Source of the DNA: a bacterium
GTDB taxonomy: Bacteria; Auribacterota; UBA3054
Direction of reading: 5' to 3'
NCBI GenBank assembly: GCA_017963805.1
Contig: JAGCTE010000064.1
Location: 1-36,556, forward strand
Length of the DNA: 36,556 nucleotides
Shown here: one piece after another, positions 17,381 to 25,837 of the stretch
Layout of the letters: each line of letters starts with the position of its first letter
Position numbering within the stretch: position 1 is the stretch's first letter
Position numbers and translations under genes: made by a program
The notes under the pieces: model-generated
What the model saw: only the letters and a program-made list of their open reading frames with translations
Database searches by the model: none
What the model was told of the DNA's origin: nothing

Positions 17381-19075
17381 TTAATCCGGGATGTAAAGGC
17401 GCTGGCCAACCTTGAGGGAGCTGGAATTCCTGAGCTCGTCCTTGTTGTAGCGCATGATCTTCTTCCACTGCTGGGGGTCGCCGTAAAACTTCTGGGCTAT
17501 GCCGTAGAGCGTGTCGCCGCGCTGGACCTGGTAGACCCTGGGACGGCGGGTGGGCCTGGGCTGCGGCGTGGGGTTCGTGGGAGCGGATTTGTAGGTCTGG
17601 ATGACTTGGGATCCGCCGATCGGCGTGAAACTGTCCTTTGGCGTCGTCTGCGGGACGTCGAAGGCGCTGCTGGCGACAGTCACGGGCTTAGACTCGAGCT
17701 GGCTGTCCATCGGCACGGGGGGCAGGGAGCGCAGGGCTTTTTCCTGGGCCGCGAGCTGCTGCTGAGCTTCCTCTCTCTTGGCCTTCTCGTCTTTCGCGGC
17801 TTCGTTGGCGGCCGCGATCCTTCTCTGGAGCTCCTCGTTCTCGCGCTTGATGTCTTCCGCTTCGATCCTGGTGACGCCGCCGTTTTCCTTGTTCAGTTCG
17901 CCTCTGAGGTAAGCGATCTGGGTGTCCTTGGCGGTGTTCTGCTTCTGCAGCGCGGCGATGTCTTTCCTAAGGGAAGTGATCTCTTCGGAGATGTCCTTGG
18001 CGCCTACGCCGTCGGGCAAAGTCAGGGCGGCCGTCTGGCTTTCCAGTTCTTTCACCCTGGCGTCTTTGATGGCCAGCTGTTTCTGCAGGGCCGCGAATTC
18101 GCTGTTCTTGTCAGCCAAAGCAAGAGCCAGAGCCTGGGCTTTCTCGGCGCTGTCCTGGGAAGTCTTGGCTTCGGAAAGGGCCTGGGCCGTTTCCGCTCGG
18201 AGCGCCTGGAGCTGGGCTTCGGTGGCGGCTTTGGCGGTGGCGAGCTCGGCGTATTTGCTTCTCAGCGTCTTCAGTTCCTCGGTCTGGGCCTTGCCGGCCT
18301 CGCCGTTTTTGAGGCGGGATTTAAGGGAGGCGTTTTCCTCTCTTAGCCTGGCGTTCACTTCGTCTAAGCTTCTTACCCTGGTGGCCAGTCCGCTGTTGTC
18401 GTTTTTAAGTTTCACGACCTGCTGGGCCAGTTCGGGGCCGAGTTCGGTGGAGCCCAAATTCTTAAGGAGCGCGGCGACGTCGTCGGTGTCTTTCAGGGCG
18501 ACGAGGCGCTTTTCAAGGCCTTCCTTTTGCTCCTGCAGCAGCGAGACCTGGTCTTTCAGTTCGCCGATCTCGCGCTTGAGCTTCCTGGATTCCTCTTTGC
18601 TTTCCTCAAGCAGCTTGGCGTTCTTCTCGTTGGCTTCCGCTACCGCGGCGGCCACGGCTTTCTCGCGCTCTTCTTTTATGGTCTCCTCGACGTTCTTGGT
18701 GGAGGCCTTTTCCTCTTTCTTCTGGGACTTTGAGAAGAGCTCAAGGTTGTGCTCGGCGTCCTGCTTCCAAGCGAGAGCTTGGCGGCGCATATCCTCGGAT
18801 TTCGTCACCTGGGCGAACTTGTCGTACCATTTGGCGGCGTTTCTGTAATCGTCCTCCTCCTCGTAAGCCTGGGCCATGGCAAGGTAGGCTTTGTCGTAGG
18901 CGGGATCGATGGCGATGGCCTTGGCGTAATGCTCCCTGGCGCCCTGGTAGTCGCGCTGGGTGGTCAAAAGCAGGTCGCCTTCGTTCATGGCCTTGTCGGT
19001 CTCGGGAAGCTCTTTTTTGAAACAGGCGGTGAGCCCTAAAAGAAGCCCTAGCAGAAGTATTGTGAGTTTAGGCAT
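17381..19075 (-). CDS. Lipoprotein with TPR, long coiled coil and C-terminal LysM
   Basis: The protein has 564 residues. The signal ends in LTAC (Cys18). Two TPR units follow at about 28-105 (for example AREHYAKAIAIDP). A long coiled coil rich in Glu/Lys/Ala/Leu spans about 115-430. A Pro/Thr-rich linker leads to a single LysM domain at about 513-564 (VQRGDTLYGIAQKFYGDP to VGQRLYIPD). The lipid anchor and peptidoglycan-binding LysM at opposite ends of a rod suggest a tether or ruler spanning membrane and cell wall. That role is inference. GAGGAAA lies before the ATG. It follows another TPR lipoprotein by 18 bp. Confidence 0.88.
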   Translation of the reverse strand: MPKLTILLLGLLLGLTACFKKELPETDKAMNEGDLLLTTQRDYQGAREHYAKAIAIDPAYDKAYLAMAQAYEEEDDYRNAAKWYDKFAQVTKSEDMRRQALAWKQDAEHNLELFSKSQKKEEKASTKNVEETIKEEREKAVAAAVAEANEKNAKLLEESKEESRKLKREIGELKDQVSLLQEQKEGLEKRLVALKDTDDVAALLKNLGSTELGPELAQQVVKLKNDNSGLATRVRSLDEVNARLREENASLKSRLKNGEAGKAQTEELKTLRSKYAELATAKAATEAQLQALRAETAQALSEAKTSQDSAEKAQALALALADKNSEFAALQKQLAIKDARVKELESQTAALTLPDGVGAKDISEEITSLRKDIAALQKQNTAKDTQIAYLRGELNKENGGVTRIEAEDIKRENEELQRRIAAANEAAKDEKAKREEAQQQLAAQEKALRSLPPVPMDSQLESKPVTVASSAFDVPQTTPKDSFTPIGGSQVIQTYKSAPTNPTPQPRPTRRPRVYQVQRGDTLYGIAQKFYGDPQQWKKIMRYNKDELRNSSSLKVGQRLYIPD

Positions 19076-19093
19076 ATTGTTTCCTCTTTTTGC

Positions 19094-20755
19094 TTAACGA
19101 GCCCCCGCCAGCCTCTGATAGCGGGCGGTAACTTGCTTCGTGAGGGTTGAGTTATCGTTTTCGTCGACGAGTTCCAGGTAGTAGGAGAAATTCTCCAGGG
19201 CCTTCTCCTCGTTGCCGAGCATCTCGTAGGCCACGCCCCTAAGGGCGTAGCTGTTCGGGTACGAGCTCTTCTTTTCCGTCACCACGTCGAAATACTGCAC
19301 GGCCTCTTCGCACCTGGCTCTGTTGATCTTTTCGTCGCCGCCGCCCCTGATCTGGGTGAAGGCGTTGAGCCCGAGCTGGTAGTAGGCCCTGTAGTCGTCT
19401 TCGTTCATCGCGACCGCTTTCTGCAGCACGTCGCGGGCTTCCTCGTACTTGTTCTGGTTCATGAAGCGCGTGCCTTCGGCCAGAAGCTGATCGTAGGATT
19501 TGACTTTGGAAAGCTTCTGCTCGACGTCCTTTTCGAGCGCCCGCTTTCTCTCCTCCTCTTCCTTCTGGGCAAGTTTTTTGGCTTCCTCCTCTTTCTCGCG
19601 CATCTGCCTCAGCTGGGTCTCGGCCTCGTTGTAGCGGGCCTGGATCTCCTTGACTTTCTGGTTGGCAGCGATGAATGCGTCGCTGTCTTTCTGGCACCAG
19701 TTGGCGTAGGATTGGTAGCTTCTGAGGGCGTTCAAAAGCTCGGTGTCCTGGAATTCCGTGGAGTAGATGTCGCCGATCTCGCCGTAGAGATATCCCCTGG
19801 AAGGATCGGCTTTCAGAGCCTTCTCGTAATTTCTGATGGCTTCCTTCATGCTGCCCTCGAGGCGGCAGAGCCTTCCGTCGTGCTCGAAGGTGTCGGCTTC
19901 AGACTTGGCTTTGGTCTTGGGGTCGACTTCTTCCGGCGGCGGATCCGGCTTGTCGACGATCGTCACGGAAGCGGCGCCTTCCTTCTTCTCGGGCTCCTCT
20001 TCCTCCACGTTCTTTTCAGGCAGCCTGAAAGTCGTGTACAGTGCCCTGGCGCCCTGGGGATCGAGTTCGGCGTATTTCCTGAAACTGTCGGCCGCCTTCA
20101 CCGGGTCGTCGAAATTCTCGCGGTAGATGTAGGCGAGCTGCAGCGGGATCTTCTTGTTCTTTGGGAGCTCGGCGGCGGCCTTCTCGAGGTAGCGGACCGC
20201 TTCGCGCCAGTTCTTGGCGCGCTTGTAGCAGTTGCCGATAACGGCGTACAATTCGCCCCTGGTGTCGCCGGCTTTTATGGCTTTGATGTAAGTGTCAGCG
20301 GCTTTCTCGTAATTGCCAGCCTTGAAGAAAGCGTTGCCGAGGTCGCAGAGCGCCTCCTTGCTGTCCGGCATGCAGAAGACGGCGTTTTCATAGCAGATCC
20401 TCGCCTCCTCGGCTTTCCTTAGGCGCTGGTAATAGGCGCCAAGTCCGAGCCAGGCGTATCCGTTGGTCTGCTGGCTGAGAGCTAGGACTTTGGAGAACTC
20501 TCCGCCCGCGTACTCGTCGTGGTTCTGCTTGAGATAGCAATAGCCAAGTCCCAGGCGGATCTTCTGCTCTTCGGGGAACTTCTGCTTCAGCTCGTAGTAT
20601 ATCTGCTGGGCCCTGCCGTAATCGCCTAGATTTATGGCTCTCTGGGCTTCGTCGAGGGCGCTCTTAAGGTTGGAGGCGGAGTCCCGGCAGGCCGAGACGA
20701 GCATGAAAGACACGCCGCTTATGATAATGATTAAGATTAAGACCAGTTTTTTCAT
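19094..20755 (-). CDS. TPR-repeat lipoprotein with charged coiled-coil insert
   Basis: The protein has 553 residues. A lipoprotein signal ends in VSAC (Cys23). About six TPR units occupy 30-250 (typical NLGDYGRAQQIYYELKQKFP and AWLGLGAYYQRLRKAEEA). A Pro/Glu-rich linker, a further TPR pair (about 290-360), a Lys/Glu coiled coil (about 370-420) and C-terminal TPRs follow. TPR lipoproteins of this type assemble envelope or secretion complexes; no enzyme motif is present. Its ATG overlaps the panB stop by one base, so the pair is translationally coupled. It probably acts with the LysM lipoprotein encoded next. Confidence 0.87.
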   Translation of the reverse strand: MKKLVLILIIIISGVSFMLVSACRDSASNLKSALDEAQRAINLGDYGRAQQIYYELKQKFPEEQKIRLGLGYCYLKQNHDEYAGGEFSKVLALSQQTNGYAWLGLGAYYQRLRKAEEARICYENAVFCMPDSKEALCDLGNAFFKAGNYEKAADTYIKAIKAGDTRGELYAVIGNCYKRAKNWREAVRYLEKAAAELPKNKKIPLQLAYIYRENFDDPVKAADSFRKYAELDPQGARALYTTFRLPEKNVEEEEPEKKEGAASVTIVDKPDPPPEEVDPKTKAKSEADTFEHDGRLCRLEGSMKEAIRNYEKALKADPSRGYLYGEIGDIYSTEFQDTELLNALRSYQSYANWCQKDSDAFIAANQKVKEIQARYNEAETQLRQMREKEEEAKKLAQKEEEERKRALEKDVEQKLSKVKSYDQLLAEGTRFMNQNKYEEARDVLQKAVAMNEDDYRAYYQLGLNAFTQIRGGGDEKINRARCEEAVQYFDVVTEKKSSYPNSYALRGVAYEMLGNEEKALENFSYYLELVDENDNSTLTKQVTARYQRLAGAR

Positions 20756-21543
20756 CAGAAAGCGTTCTCCTCGGAAGGCGTCGCCCCCTTCTTCACGTCG
20801 CTGACATAACTCTTGAGGGCGGTCAGGGCGGTTTCGCGCATTTCGGCGTAACGTTTGGCGATCCTTAGCTTCCTTGCGTTGAAACCGAGAAGATCATGCG
20901 TGACCAAGACCTGGCCCGAGCAATGGGGCCCCGCGCCGATGCCGATGGTCGGAATGCTGAGCATTTCCGTTATCTCGGCCGCCAATTTCGAGGGGATCAT
21001 CTCAAGGACGACCGCGAAAGCGCCGGCTTCCTGAACGGCCAAAGCGTCCTTTTTTATCCTTTCCGCATCCTCTTTGTCCTTGCCCTGGACGGAATATCCG
21101 CCAAGCGTCAGAACGGACTGGGGCTGAAGGCCTACGTGCCCGCAGACCGGGATGTGGGCCTCGGTCATGGCTTTGATGACGTGCGCTATGGAAGTTCCGC
21201 CTTCCAGCTTCACCGCCGTCGCGCCGCCTTCCTTGATGAAGCGGCCGGCGTTTATGAGAGCCTGTTCAACGCTGACTTCGTAAGACATGAAAGGCATGTC
21301 GGCGACAACGGGGACGTCATGAGCGCCGCGCACGACCATCTGCGTATGCCAGAGCATCTGCTCCATCGTAACGGGCAGCGTGCTGTCGTAGCCGGCGATG
21401 ACGTTGGACAAAGAATCGCCGACGAGAATGAAATCGACGCCGGCCTCTGACAAGAGCTCGGCCATCAGGGCGTCGTAGCCGGTCAGAAAGACCAGTTTTT
21501 CGCCCGCGAGATATTTTTCCCTAACTTTTTTTAAGCAACTCAT
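20755..21543 (-). CDS. panB: 3-methyl-2-oxobutanoate hydroxymethyltransferase
   Basis: The 262-residue TIM-barrel enzyme transfers a hydroxymethyl group from 5,10-methylene-THF to 2-oxoisovalerate, giving ketopantoate for pantothenate and CoA. Metal ligands D43 (VGDSLSNV), D82 (ADMPF) and E114 (KLEGG), and the catalytic E181 (VLEMIPS), are all present at the usual positions. Length is normal (about 264). The ATG follows a short A/T-rich leader without a Shine-Dalgarno. It is first in an operon with two TPR lipoproteins and pgi. panC and panD are not in the window. Confidence 0.96.
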   Translation of the reverse strand: MSCLKKVREKYLAGEKLVFLTGYDALMAELLSEAGVDFILVGDSLSNVIAGYDSTLPVTMEQMLWHTQMVVRGAHDVPVVADMPFMSYEVSVEQALINAGRFIKEGGATAVKLEGGTSIAHVIKAMTEAHIPVCGHVGLQPQSVLTLGGYSVQGKDKEDAERIKKDALAVQEAGAFAVVLEMIPSKLAAEITEMLSIPTIGIGAGPHCSGQVLVTHDLLGFNARKLRIAKRYAEMRETALTALKSYVSDVKKGATPSEENAF

Positions 21544-21581
21544 TTTCGCTAAAATAAAATTCTACTAGTTTGAGAATATTT

Positions 21582-21590
21582 ATTTTAGCA
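21582..21590 (-). promoter_or_regulatory. Extended -10 promoter of the panB operon
   Basis: Minus-strand TGCTAAAAT begins four bases after the mnmA stop codon. The predicted transcript start is near 21575, a 32-nt leader before panB with no Shine-Dalgarno. No -35 match at 17 bp. Confidence 0.6.
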
Positions 21591-21594
21591 AAAA

Positions 21595-22605
21595 TCAGCC
21601 TTTGATGATACCCGCTCCCAAAACTTCGCCGGAACGGTAGATAACGCCGGCTTGGCCCTTTGCCGCAGCCCTCTCCGGGGCGGCGAATTCCAGCTCTGTA
21701 AGCCCGTTGGGCAAAACTCTTACCAGACATTTTTTAGGGGCGCTTACGGACCTGATCTTGGCCTCCGCCTCGAAACTGTCCGATTCCGGATTTCTAAGCC
21801 AGCGCGTGTCGCTTAGCGTCACGATTTTCTGTTCCAGGTCTTCGTTGCCGCCTATTACGACGCTGTTATTTTCCTTGTCGATCCTGACGACGTATTTCCT
21901 GACCAAATGGGCGCCTATCTTTTTCCTCTGCCCTATGGTGTAGGAGGGAAGGCCGACGTGCTTTCCCACGACGTTCCCCTCGGTGTCAAGGATGTCGCCG
22001 GGAACGAACGATTCCGGCGCCCTTTCCCTTAGGAAAGCCTCGTAGTCGTCGCCCGGGATGAAGCAGATCTCCTGGCTGTCATGCTTGGCGGCCACCGGGA
22101 TGCCGTAGTCCGCGGCCAGCTTCCTGACTTCCTCCTTCGCGTATCCGCCTAAGGGGAAAACGATCCTTTTGAGCTGTTCGGCGCTCAAGCGGGAAAGAAA
22201 ATAGGACTGGTCCTTCTTTTGATTCTTCGCCTGGAAGAGGCGGCCTTCCTTTACGATGGCGTAGTGGCCGGTAGCGACACGGTCGCAGCCTTCTTTGTCG
22301 GCGAAAGCGATAAGCTGCTTGAATTTGAAATTCGGGTTGCAGTTGACGCAGGGGTTCGGGGTGCGCGCGCGAAGATACTCCTCTATGAAAGGCCTTACGA
22401 CGCAGCCCTCAAATTCGTTCCTTAGGTCAAGGAGAAAAAAAGGCCGTTTGAGATGCTCGGCCACGCGCCTGGCGTCGATTGCCCCTTTTTCCCCGGCGTC
22501 GCTCATCAAAAAGTGGCAGAGCACGACGTCGTGGCCCTGCTCGCTGAGTAGTTTGGCGCTGACAGCGGAGTCTACGCCGCCGCTTATCGCAACTGCGATC
22601 TTCAT
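21595..22605 (-). CDS. mnmA: tRNA-specific 2-thiouridylase
   Basis: The 336-residue enzyme 2-thiolates the wobble uridine of Glu, Gln and Lys tRNAs using ATP and a relay sulfur. Motifs: PP-loop SGGVDSA at 8-14, TPNPCVNCNPNFKFK with C89 in the catalytic position, KKDQSYFL, and DSQEICFI with C181 as the second catalytic Cys. A C-terminal barrel region follows (HVGLPSYTIGQRKK onward). It is slightly shorter than the usual 360. Its ATG overlaps the stop of the HD-domain gene as ATGA, so it is the last gene of the acetylesterase operon. Its place behind an exoribonuclease-like gene suggests an RNA-metabolism pair. Confidence 0.96.
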   Translation of the reverse strand: MKIAVAISGGVDSAVSAKLLSEQGHDVVLCHFLMSDAGEKGAIDARRVAEHLKRPFFLLDLRNEFEGCVVRPFIEEYLRARTPNPCVNCNPNFKFKQLIAFADKEGCDRVATGHYAIVKEGRLFQAKNQKKDQSYFLSRLSAEQLKRIVFPLGGYAKEEVRKLAADYGIPVAAKHDSQEICFIPGDDYEAFLRERAPESFVPGDILDTEGNVVGKHVGLPSYTIGQRKKIGAHLVRKYVVRIDKENNSVVIGGNEDLEQKIVTLSDTRWLRNPESDSFEAEAKIRSVSAPKKCLVRVLPNGLTELEFAAPERAAAKGQAGVIYRSGEVLGAGIIKG

Positions 22606-23672
22606 TGCTTGAAAAGGTCGTCCTGCATGGGTGAGGATGTTTGGACTTCCGGCTCTTTTTTGGAAGGCTCCTCTATTTTCCCGCCCTCCGGGAAGGCCAT
22701 GGAATAAAGGCCGCTCCCCTTGGCAGCCTCCGTTTTGTAGAGCGCGGTGTCCAAGCCCTTCACCCTCGAGGTGAATTCGCCCGGCTGCTCGCTCTCGTCG
22801 CCGATGGCGCGGAAAGCCTGGAAAATGTGGGAGTCGAACTCGTCGGCCCTGAAGAGAGCCATCGCTTCCGGCGTCTGGGGAAGGCAGGGAGAGCCGAATT
22901 CCTGCTTGCCGTGGTGGCTCACTATGATGTGCTGCAATTGCAGTTTTAAGCTTTCCGGGAAGCCCTTTATTTTGTCGCAGGCCCTGCCGACCAGTTCGCT
23001 GCCAATTACGATGTGTCCCAAAAGGCGCCCCGCGGTCGTGTATTCCGTCGCGACGAGGCCTCCCATCTCGTAGATCTTTCCGATGTCATGCAGCATGGCG
23101 CCCGCCAGCATAAGGTCGCGGTCCAGCTTCGGGTAAAGGTCGCTGAAAGCGTCGGCCAGTCTTACGACGCCAAGGGTGTGCTCCAAAAGCCCGCCCACGG
23201 TCGCGTGGTGCATGGCTTTGGCGGCGGTGTGCGTCTTGAATTCCTTGACAAATTCAGCGTCTTCGAAGAAAGAGGCCAGAAGCTTCGCGACGAAGGGATC
23301 CTTTACCTTCGCGCGGCAGCTTTCCAATTCTTTGAACATCGCCTCGCGGTCGTAGGGAGAGACCGGGCGCAGGGCGGAAAAATCCACTTCGTCCCCGTCC
23401 ATGACGGGGCGGGCGTCGAAGATCCTCAGCTGCGTTTTGCCCTCTCTGGAAGAGACGCTGCCCGTAACTTTGGCAATGGTGTTCGGCTCGAGCACGCCAA
23501 ACAGCCGTTCCACATCATCGAAGATCGTGGAGCCGATGGTCCCGGAAGCGTCGGAAAACGCGACGCTCAAATAAGGGCTGCCGTTCTTGGCTTCCCTTTT
23601 CTCCCTTTGCGAGACCACGAAAAAATCGTCTACCTTGTCCCCTTCGCGCAGTTCTTTGATAAATTTACTCAT
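22602..23672 (-). CDS. YhaM-like 3'-5' exoribonuclease (OB fold plus HD domain)
   Basis: The protein has 356 residues. An N-terminal OB-fold nucleic-acid-binding region covers about 10-100 (AFSDASGTIGSTIF, AKVTGSVSSREGKTQLRI). An HD phosphohydrolase domain covers about 145-300 with H165 (LLEHT), the H195-D196 pair (AMLHDIGKI), H220 (GHIVIG) and H253-H254 (VSHHG). This order and spacing match YhaM/CBF1, metal-dependent 3'-5' exoribonucleases. The C-terminal 50 residues are a charged tail. GAGGAA precedes the ATG, three bases after the upstream hydrolase stop; the stop overlaps mnmA. Substrate choice is inference from the family. Confidence 0.9.
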   Translation of the reverse strand: MSKFIKELREGDKVDDFFVVSQREKREAKNGSPYLSVAFSDASGTIGSTIFDDVERLFGVLEPNTIAKVTGSVSSREGKTQLRIFDARPVMDGDEVDFSALRPVSPYDREAMFKELESCRAKVKDPFVAKLLASFFEDAEFVKEFKTHTAAKAMHHATVGGLLEHTLGVVRLADAFSDLYPKLDRDLMLAGAMLHDIGKIYEMGGLVATEYTTAGRLLGHIVIGSELVGRACDKIKGFPESLKLQLQHIIVSHHGKQEFGSPCLPQTPEAMALFRADEFDSHIFQAFRAIGDESEQPGEFTSRVKGLDTALYKTEAAKGSGLYSMAFPEGGKIEEPSKKEPEVQTSSPMQDDLFKQ

Positions 23673-23675
23673 TAA

Positions 23676-25031
23676 TTATTCCTCGATGAATTCTTTGTAA
23701 ACGGCAATGGGCGCCAGATTGCCCCAGCCAGCGAAATCGCTGCCGGCCCCGGCCTTTTTCGGTTCCAGGCACTGCTCGGGGGAGATGTTCTCCCAGACGG
23801 TGCCGGTCTTCAAAAAGAGATTTAGGCAGGCGTTGTAGTAGCGCTTGGCGAAATATTTCGCCTCTTCCTTGGCGCCGGCGGCGGAGAGGCCCCTTAGGAC
23901 CATGTAAGTGGTGCAGGGCCAGTTCGAGCCGAGCCAGTAGCCTGTCTCCGGTTCGTAGGGCTTTTCGCAGGGGGGAAGGCACGGGAAGGGCACCGGGCGG
24001 TTGAAGATCTTTTCGTCCTTTAAAACGCTGATCACTTTCGGCAGGCGCTCCGGCGGAACGACCTCCGCAATAAGCACCCACAGCGCGCCGATATGGTAGC
24101 GCGGAACGATCTTGCCTTTGCAGCAGTCGAAATAGAAGCCCCGCTCCTCGTCGTAGCACAAATCGTTGATGACTTTTTTCAGCGCCGCGTGCCGTTCCTT
24201 GAATTCCCTGGCGTCCTCGCTAAGCCCGATCGCTTCCGCGATGCGGCTCATGCATAGGGCGTTCAGCGCCATCTGTGCGCTCATGTCGATCCAGTCCATC
24301 TGCTTGTTCCAGGAGTAGAGAGGATCGTTGGCAATCGAATTTCCGAAATTGCCGTCGAGCAGCCAGTATTCCGGCTTGAATTTGATGCCGTTTTCTATGT
24401 CGTCCTTCCAATTTTCCGGCATTCTGGGAAGGTTGTCCATGCCGCCGCCAAGGGCGTCGCCGAAGTAAAGCCCGGAAGGCTGGCGGTAAGTCTTTTCGCA
24501 GAAGAGATAGAATTTCTTAAGGCTTGGGTAAACTTTTTCCAGCCGTTCCTTTCCGGTCTTGCCGCACGAAAAAAGCTCCCATTCCGCCCATGACAGCAGC
24601 GGCGGGTTCCAGGAAATGGGATGTATTCCGTTCCAGGCCTGTTTCCCGTCGTAGGAGAATTCGCGGCAGATGGCGCCGTCCTCGGTCTGGAGATTGTAGA
24701 AGTTGTCCAGCGAGGTCGTGACAGGGAGGCTCATGTCGTACTTGGCCCACATGACGCAGAAGCAGGTGTCCCAGACGAAAAGACCCGAAAAACCGCCGCC
24801 TGTGGCCAAACGGGGCAGGATCTCCCTTTTCGGGGGATTGTTCTTAAGGGCGTTCTGCCCCTCCTCCATTTTCTTTCTGGCGATCTCGAAGGCGCCCTTG
24901 TAAAATTTTTCCTTAAGCTCTTTAGAAAATTCGCCGTTCACGGCCTTTTCCGTGTCGGCCACGTAGTTTGTGAAAACTGCCATGGATGTTCCCGTCCAGA
25001 TGATTAAAAGAAGAAGCGGCCAAAAGCGCAT
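23676..25031 (-). CDS. Secreted GH37/GH63-like glycoside hydrolase
   Basis: The protein has about 451 residues. The hydrophobic N-terminus (PLLLLIIWTGTSMA) is a signal peptide. The rest is an (alpha/alpha)6-barrel hydrolase of the trehalase/oligosaccharide-glucosidase group. FSGLFVWDTCF, ALGGGMDNLPRM with the likely general-acid Asp, GYWLGSNWPCTTYM, and TVWENISPE with the likely general-base Glu are in family order. It should cleave an alpha-glucosidic or mannosyl linkage outside the cytoplasm; substrate unknown. I chose the ATG at 25031, which has GGGA six bases upstream; in-frame ATGs at 25037 and 25043 overlap the upstream stop. A second, cytoplasmic member of this clan lies at 27860. Confidence 0.85.
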   Translation of the reverse strand: MRFWPLLLLIIWTGTSMAVFTNYVADTEKAVNGEFSKELKEKFYKGAFEIARKKMEEGQNALKNNPPKREILPRLATGGGFSGLFVWDTCFCVMWAKYDMSLPVTTSLDNFYNLQTEDGAICREFSYDGKQAWNGIHPISWNPPLLSWAEWELFSCGKTGKERLEKVYPSLKKFYLFCEKTYRQPSGLYFGDALGGGMDNLPRMPENWKDDIENGIKFKPEYWLLDGNFGNSIANDPLYSWNKQMDWIDMSAQMALNALCMSRIAEAIGLSEDAREFKERHAALKKVINDLCYDEERGFYFDCCKGKIVPRYHIGALWVLIAEVVPPERLPKVISVLKDEKIFNRPVPFPCLPPCEKPYEPETGYWLGSNWPCTTYMVLRGLSAAGAKEEAKYFAKRYYNACLNLFLKTGTVWENISPEQCLEPKKAGAGSDFAGWGNLAPIAVYKEFIEE

Positions 25032-25033
25032 GC

Positions 25034-25837
25034 TCATTCCCATTTGTTGGTGACGGCGCTCTTCATCTGACCTTTCTCGTCATAAGTGAACCTGACCGTC
25101 AGCTTGTTAGCCTCGTCTTTCATTTCCCAGTCGCCGACGCGCAATCCGCCCTTCATCTCGCCCTTTAATTCCGAACCGTTCTCGGGGTCTTTAAGCACCC
25201 AGACGCCGCAGCGCTCGCCCTTTTTGAAGTTGCCCCTTGATATTACGGTGCCGTTAGGCGCGTACATGTAGCTCGAGCCTTCCTGGAGGCCTCCTTTGTA
25301 GTAAGTCGTGGCGGCGAGGTAGCCGTTGGTGCCGTACTGGGTCCAAAGGCCCTCCTCCTTGCCGTTAAGGTACGAGCCCGTGCCGGCAAGCGTCCCGGTT
25401 TGATGGTAGCGCTTCCACTCGCCCGTCGCCAGGCCCTTCTCGTCAAATTCGCCTTCCGAGGAGCGTTTCCCGTTCTCGTGGTAATAGACCCAAAATCCGA
25501 CTCTGATGTCGTTTTTCATCTCGCCTTCGGCTTTGACCCTTGTGTTCGGATAGAAGAAGTGCCAGTAGCCCACTCTCTTGTCTTTCAGCGTGAAGCCGTG
25601 GACAAGAAGATTGCCGTTGGGATAATTGGCGGAGACTTCCTCCGCGCCGTCCGGCGGGGCGACCTGTTTCGGCATGCGCATCGGCTCCTGCGAAGGGGCT
25701 TTCAAAGGAGGCTTCTTGGCCTCGGCCTCATTAAGCAACGCCGCCGCGTCGAAATCCTCCCTTGTCGGGGTGTCCTTTGCGGATGCCGCCGAGGCAGCGA
25801 GGCAAAGGCAGACTAAAAGAAAAAGTTTATTCCGCAT
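25034..25837 (-). CDS. Secreted YwqK/MORN-type repeat protein
   Basis: The protein has 267 residues: a signal peptide ending near ASAASA (residues 15-20), a Pro-rich linker to about 65, and then seven or so short beta-hairpin repeats of the form (G/N)G-x-WxxYxxNGxxxxEGxF (examples: RVGFWVYYHENGKRSSEGEF, ATGEWKRYHQTGTLAGTGSY). These match the YwqK/MORN_2 repeats often annotated as an antitoxin-like family, though no toxin is adjacent and the protein is exported. It sits between the acetylesterase-like gene and the hydrolase gene, overlapping the former by 11 bp. A binding or scaffold role is inferred. Confidence 0.83.
   Translation of the reverse strand: MRNKLFLLVCLCLAASAASAKDTPTREDFDAAALLNEAEAKKPPLKAPSQEPMRMPKQVAPPDGAEEVSANYPNGNLLVHGFTLKDKRVGYWHFFYPNTRVKAEGEMKNDIRVGFWVYYHENGKRSSEGEFDEKGLATGEWKRYHQTGTLAGTGSYLNGKEEGLWTQYGTNGYLAATTYYKGGLQEGSSYMYAPNGTVISRGNFKKGERCGVWVLKDPENGSELKGEMKGGLRVGDWEMKDEANKLTVRFTYDEKGQMKSAVTNKWE

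Noticed and set aside
25034-25837. YwqK-type protein as half of a toxin-antitoxin pair
   Set aside because: The family is often labelled antitoxin, but this protein has a signal peptide and its neighbours are glycan enzymes. No toxin candidate is adjacent.
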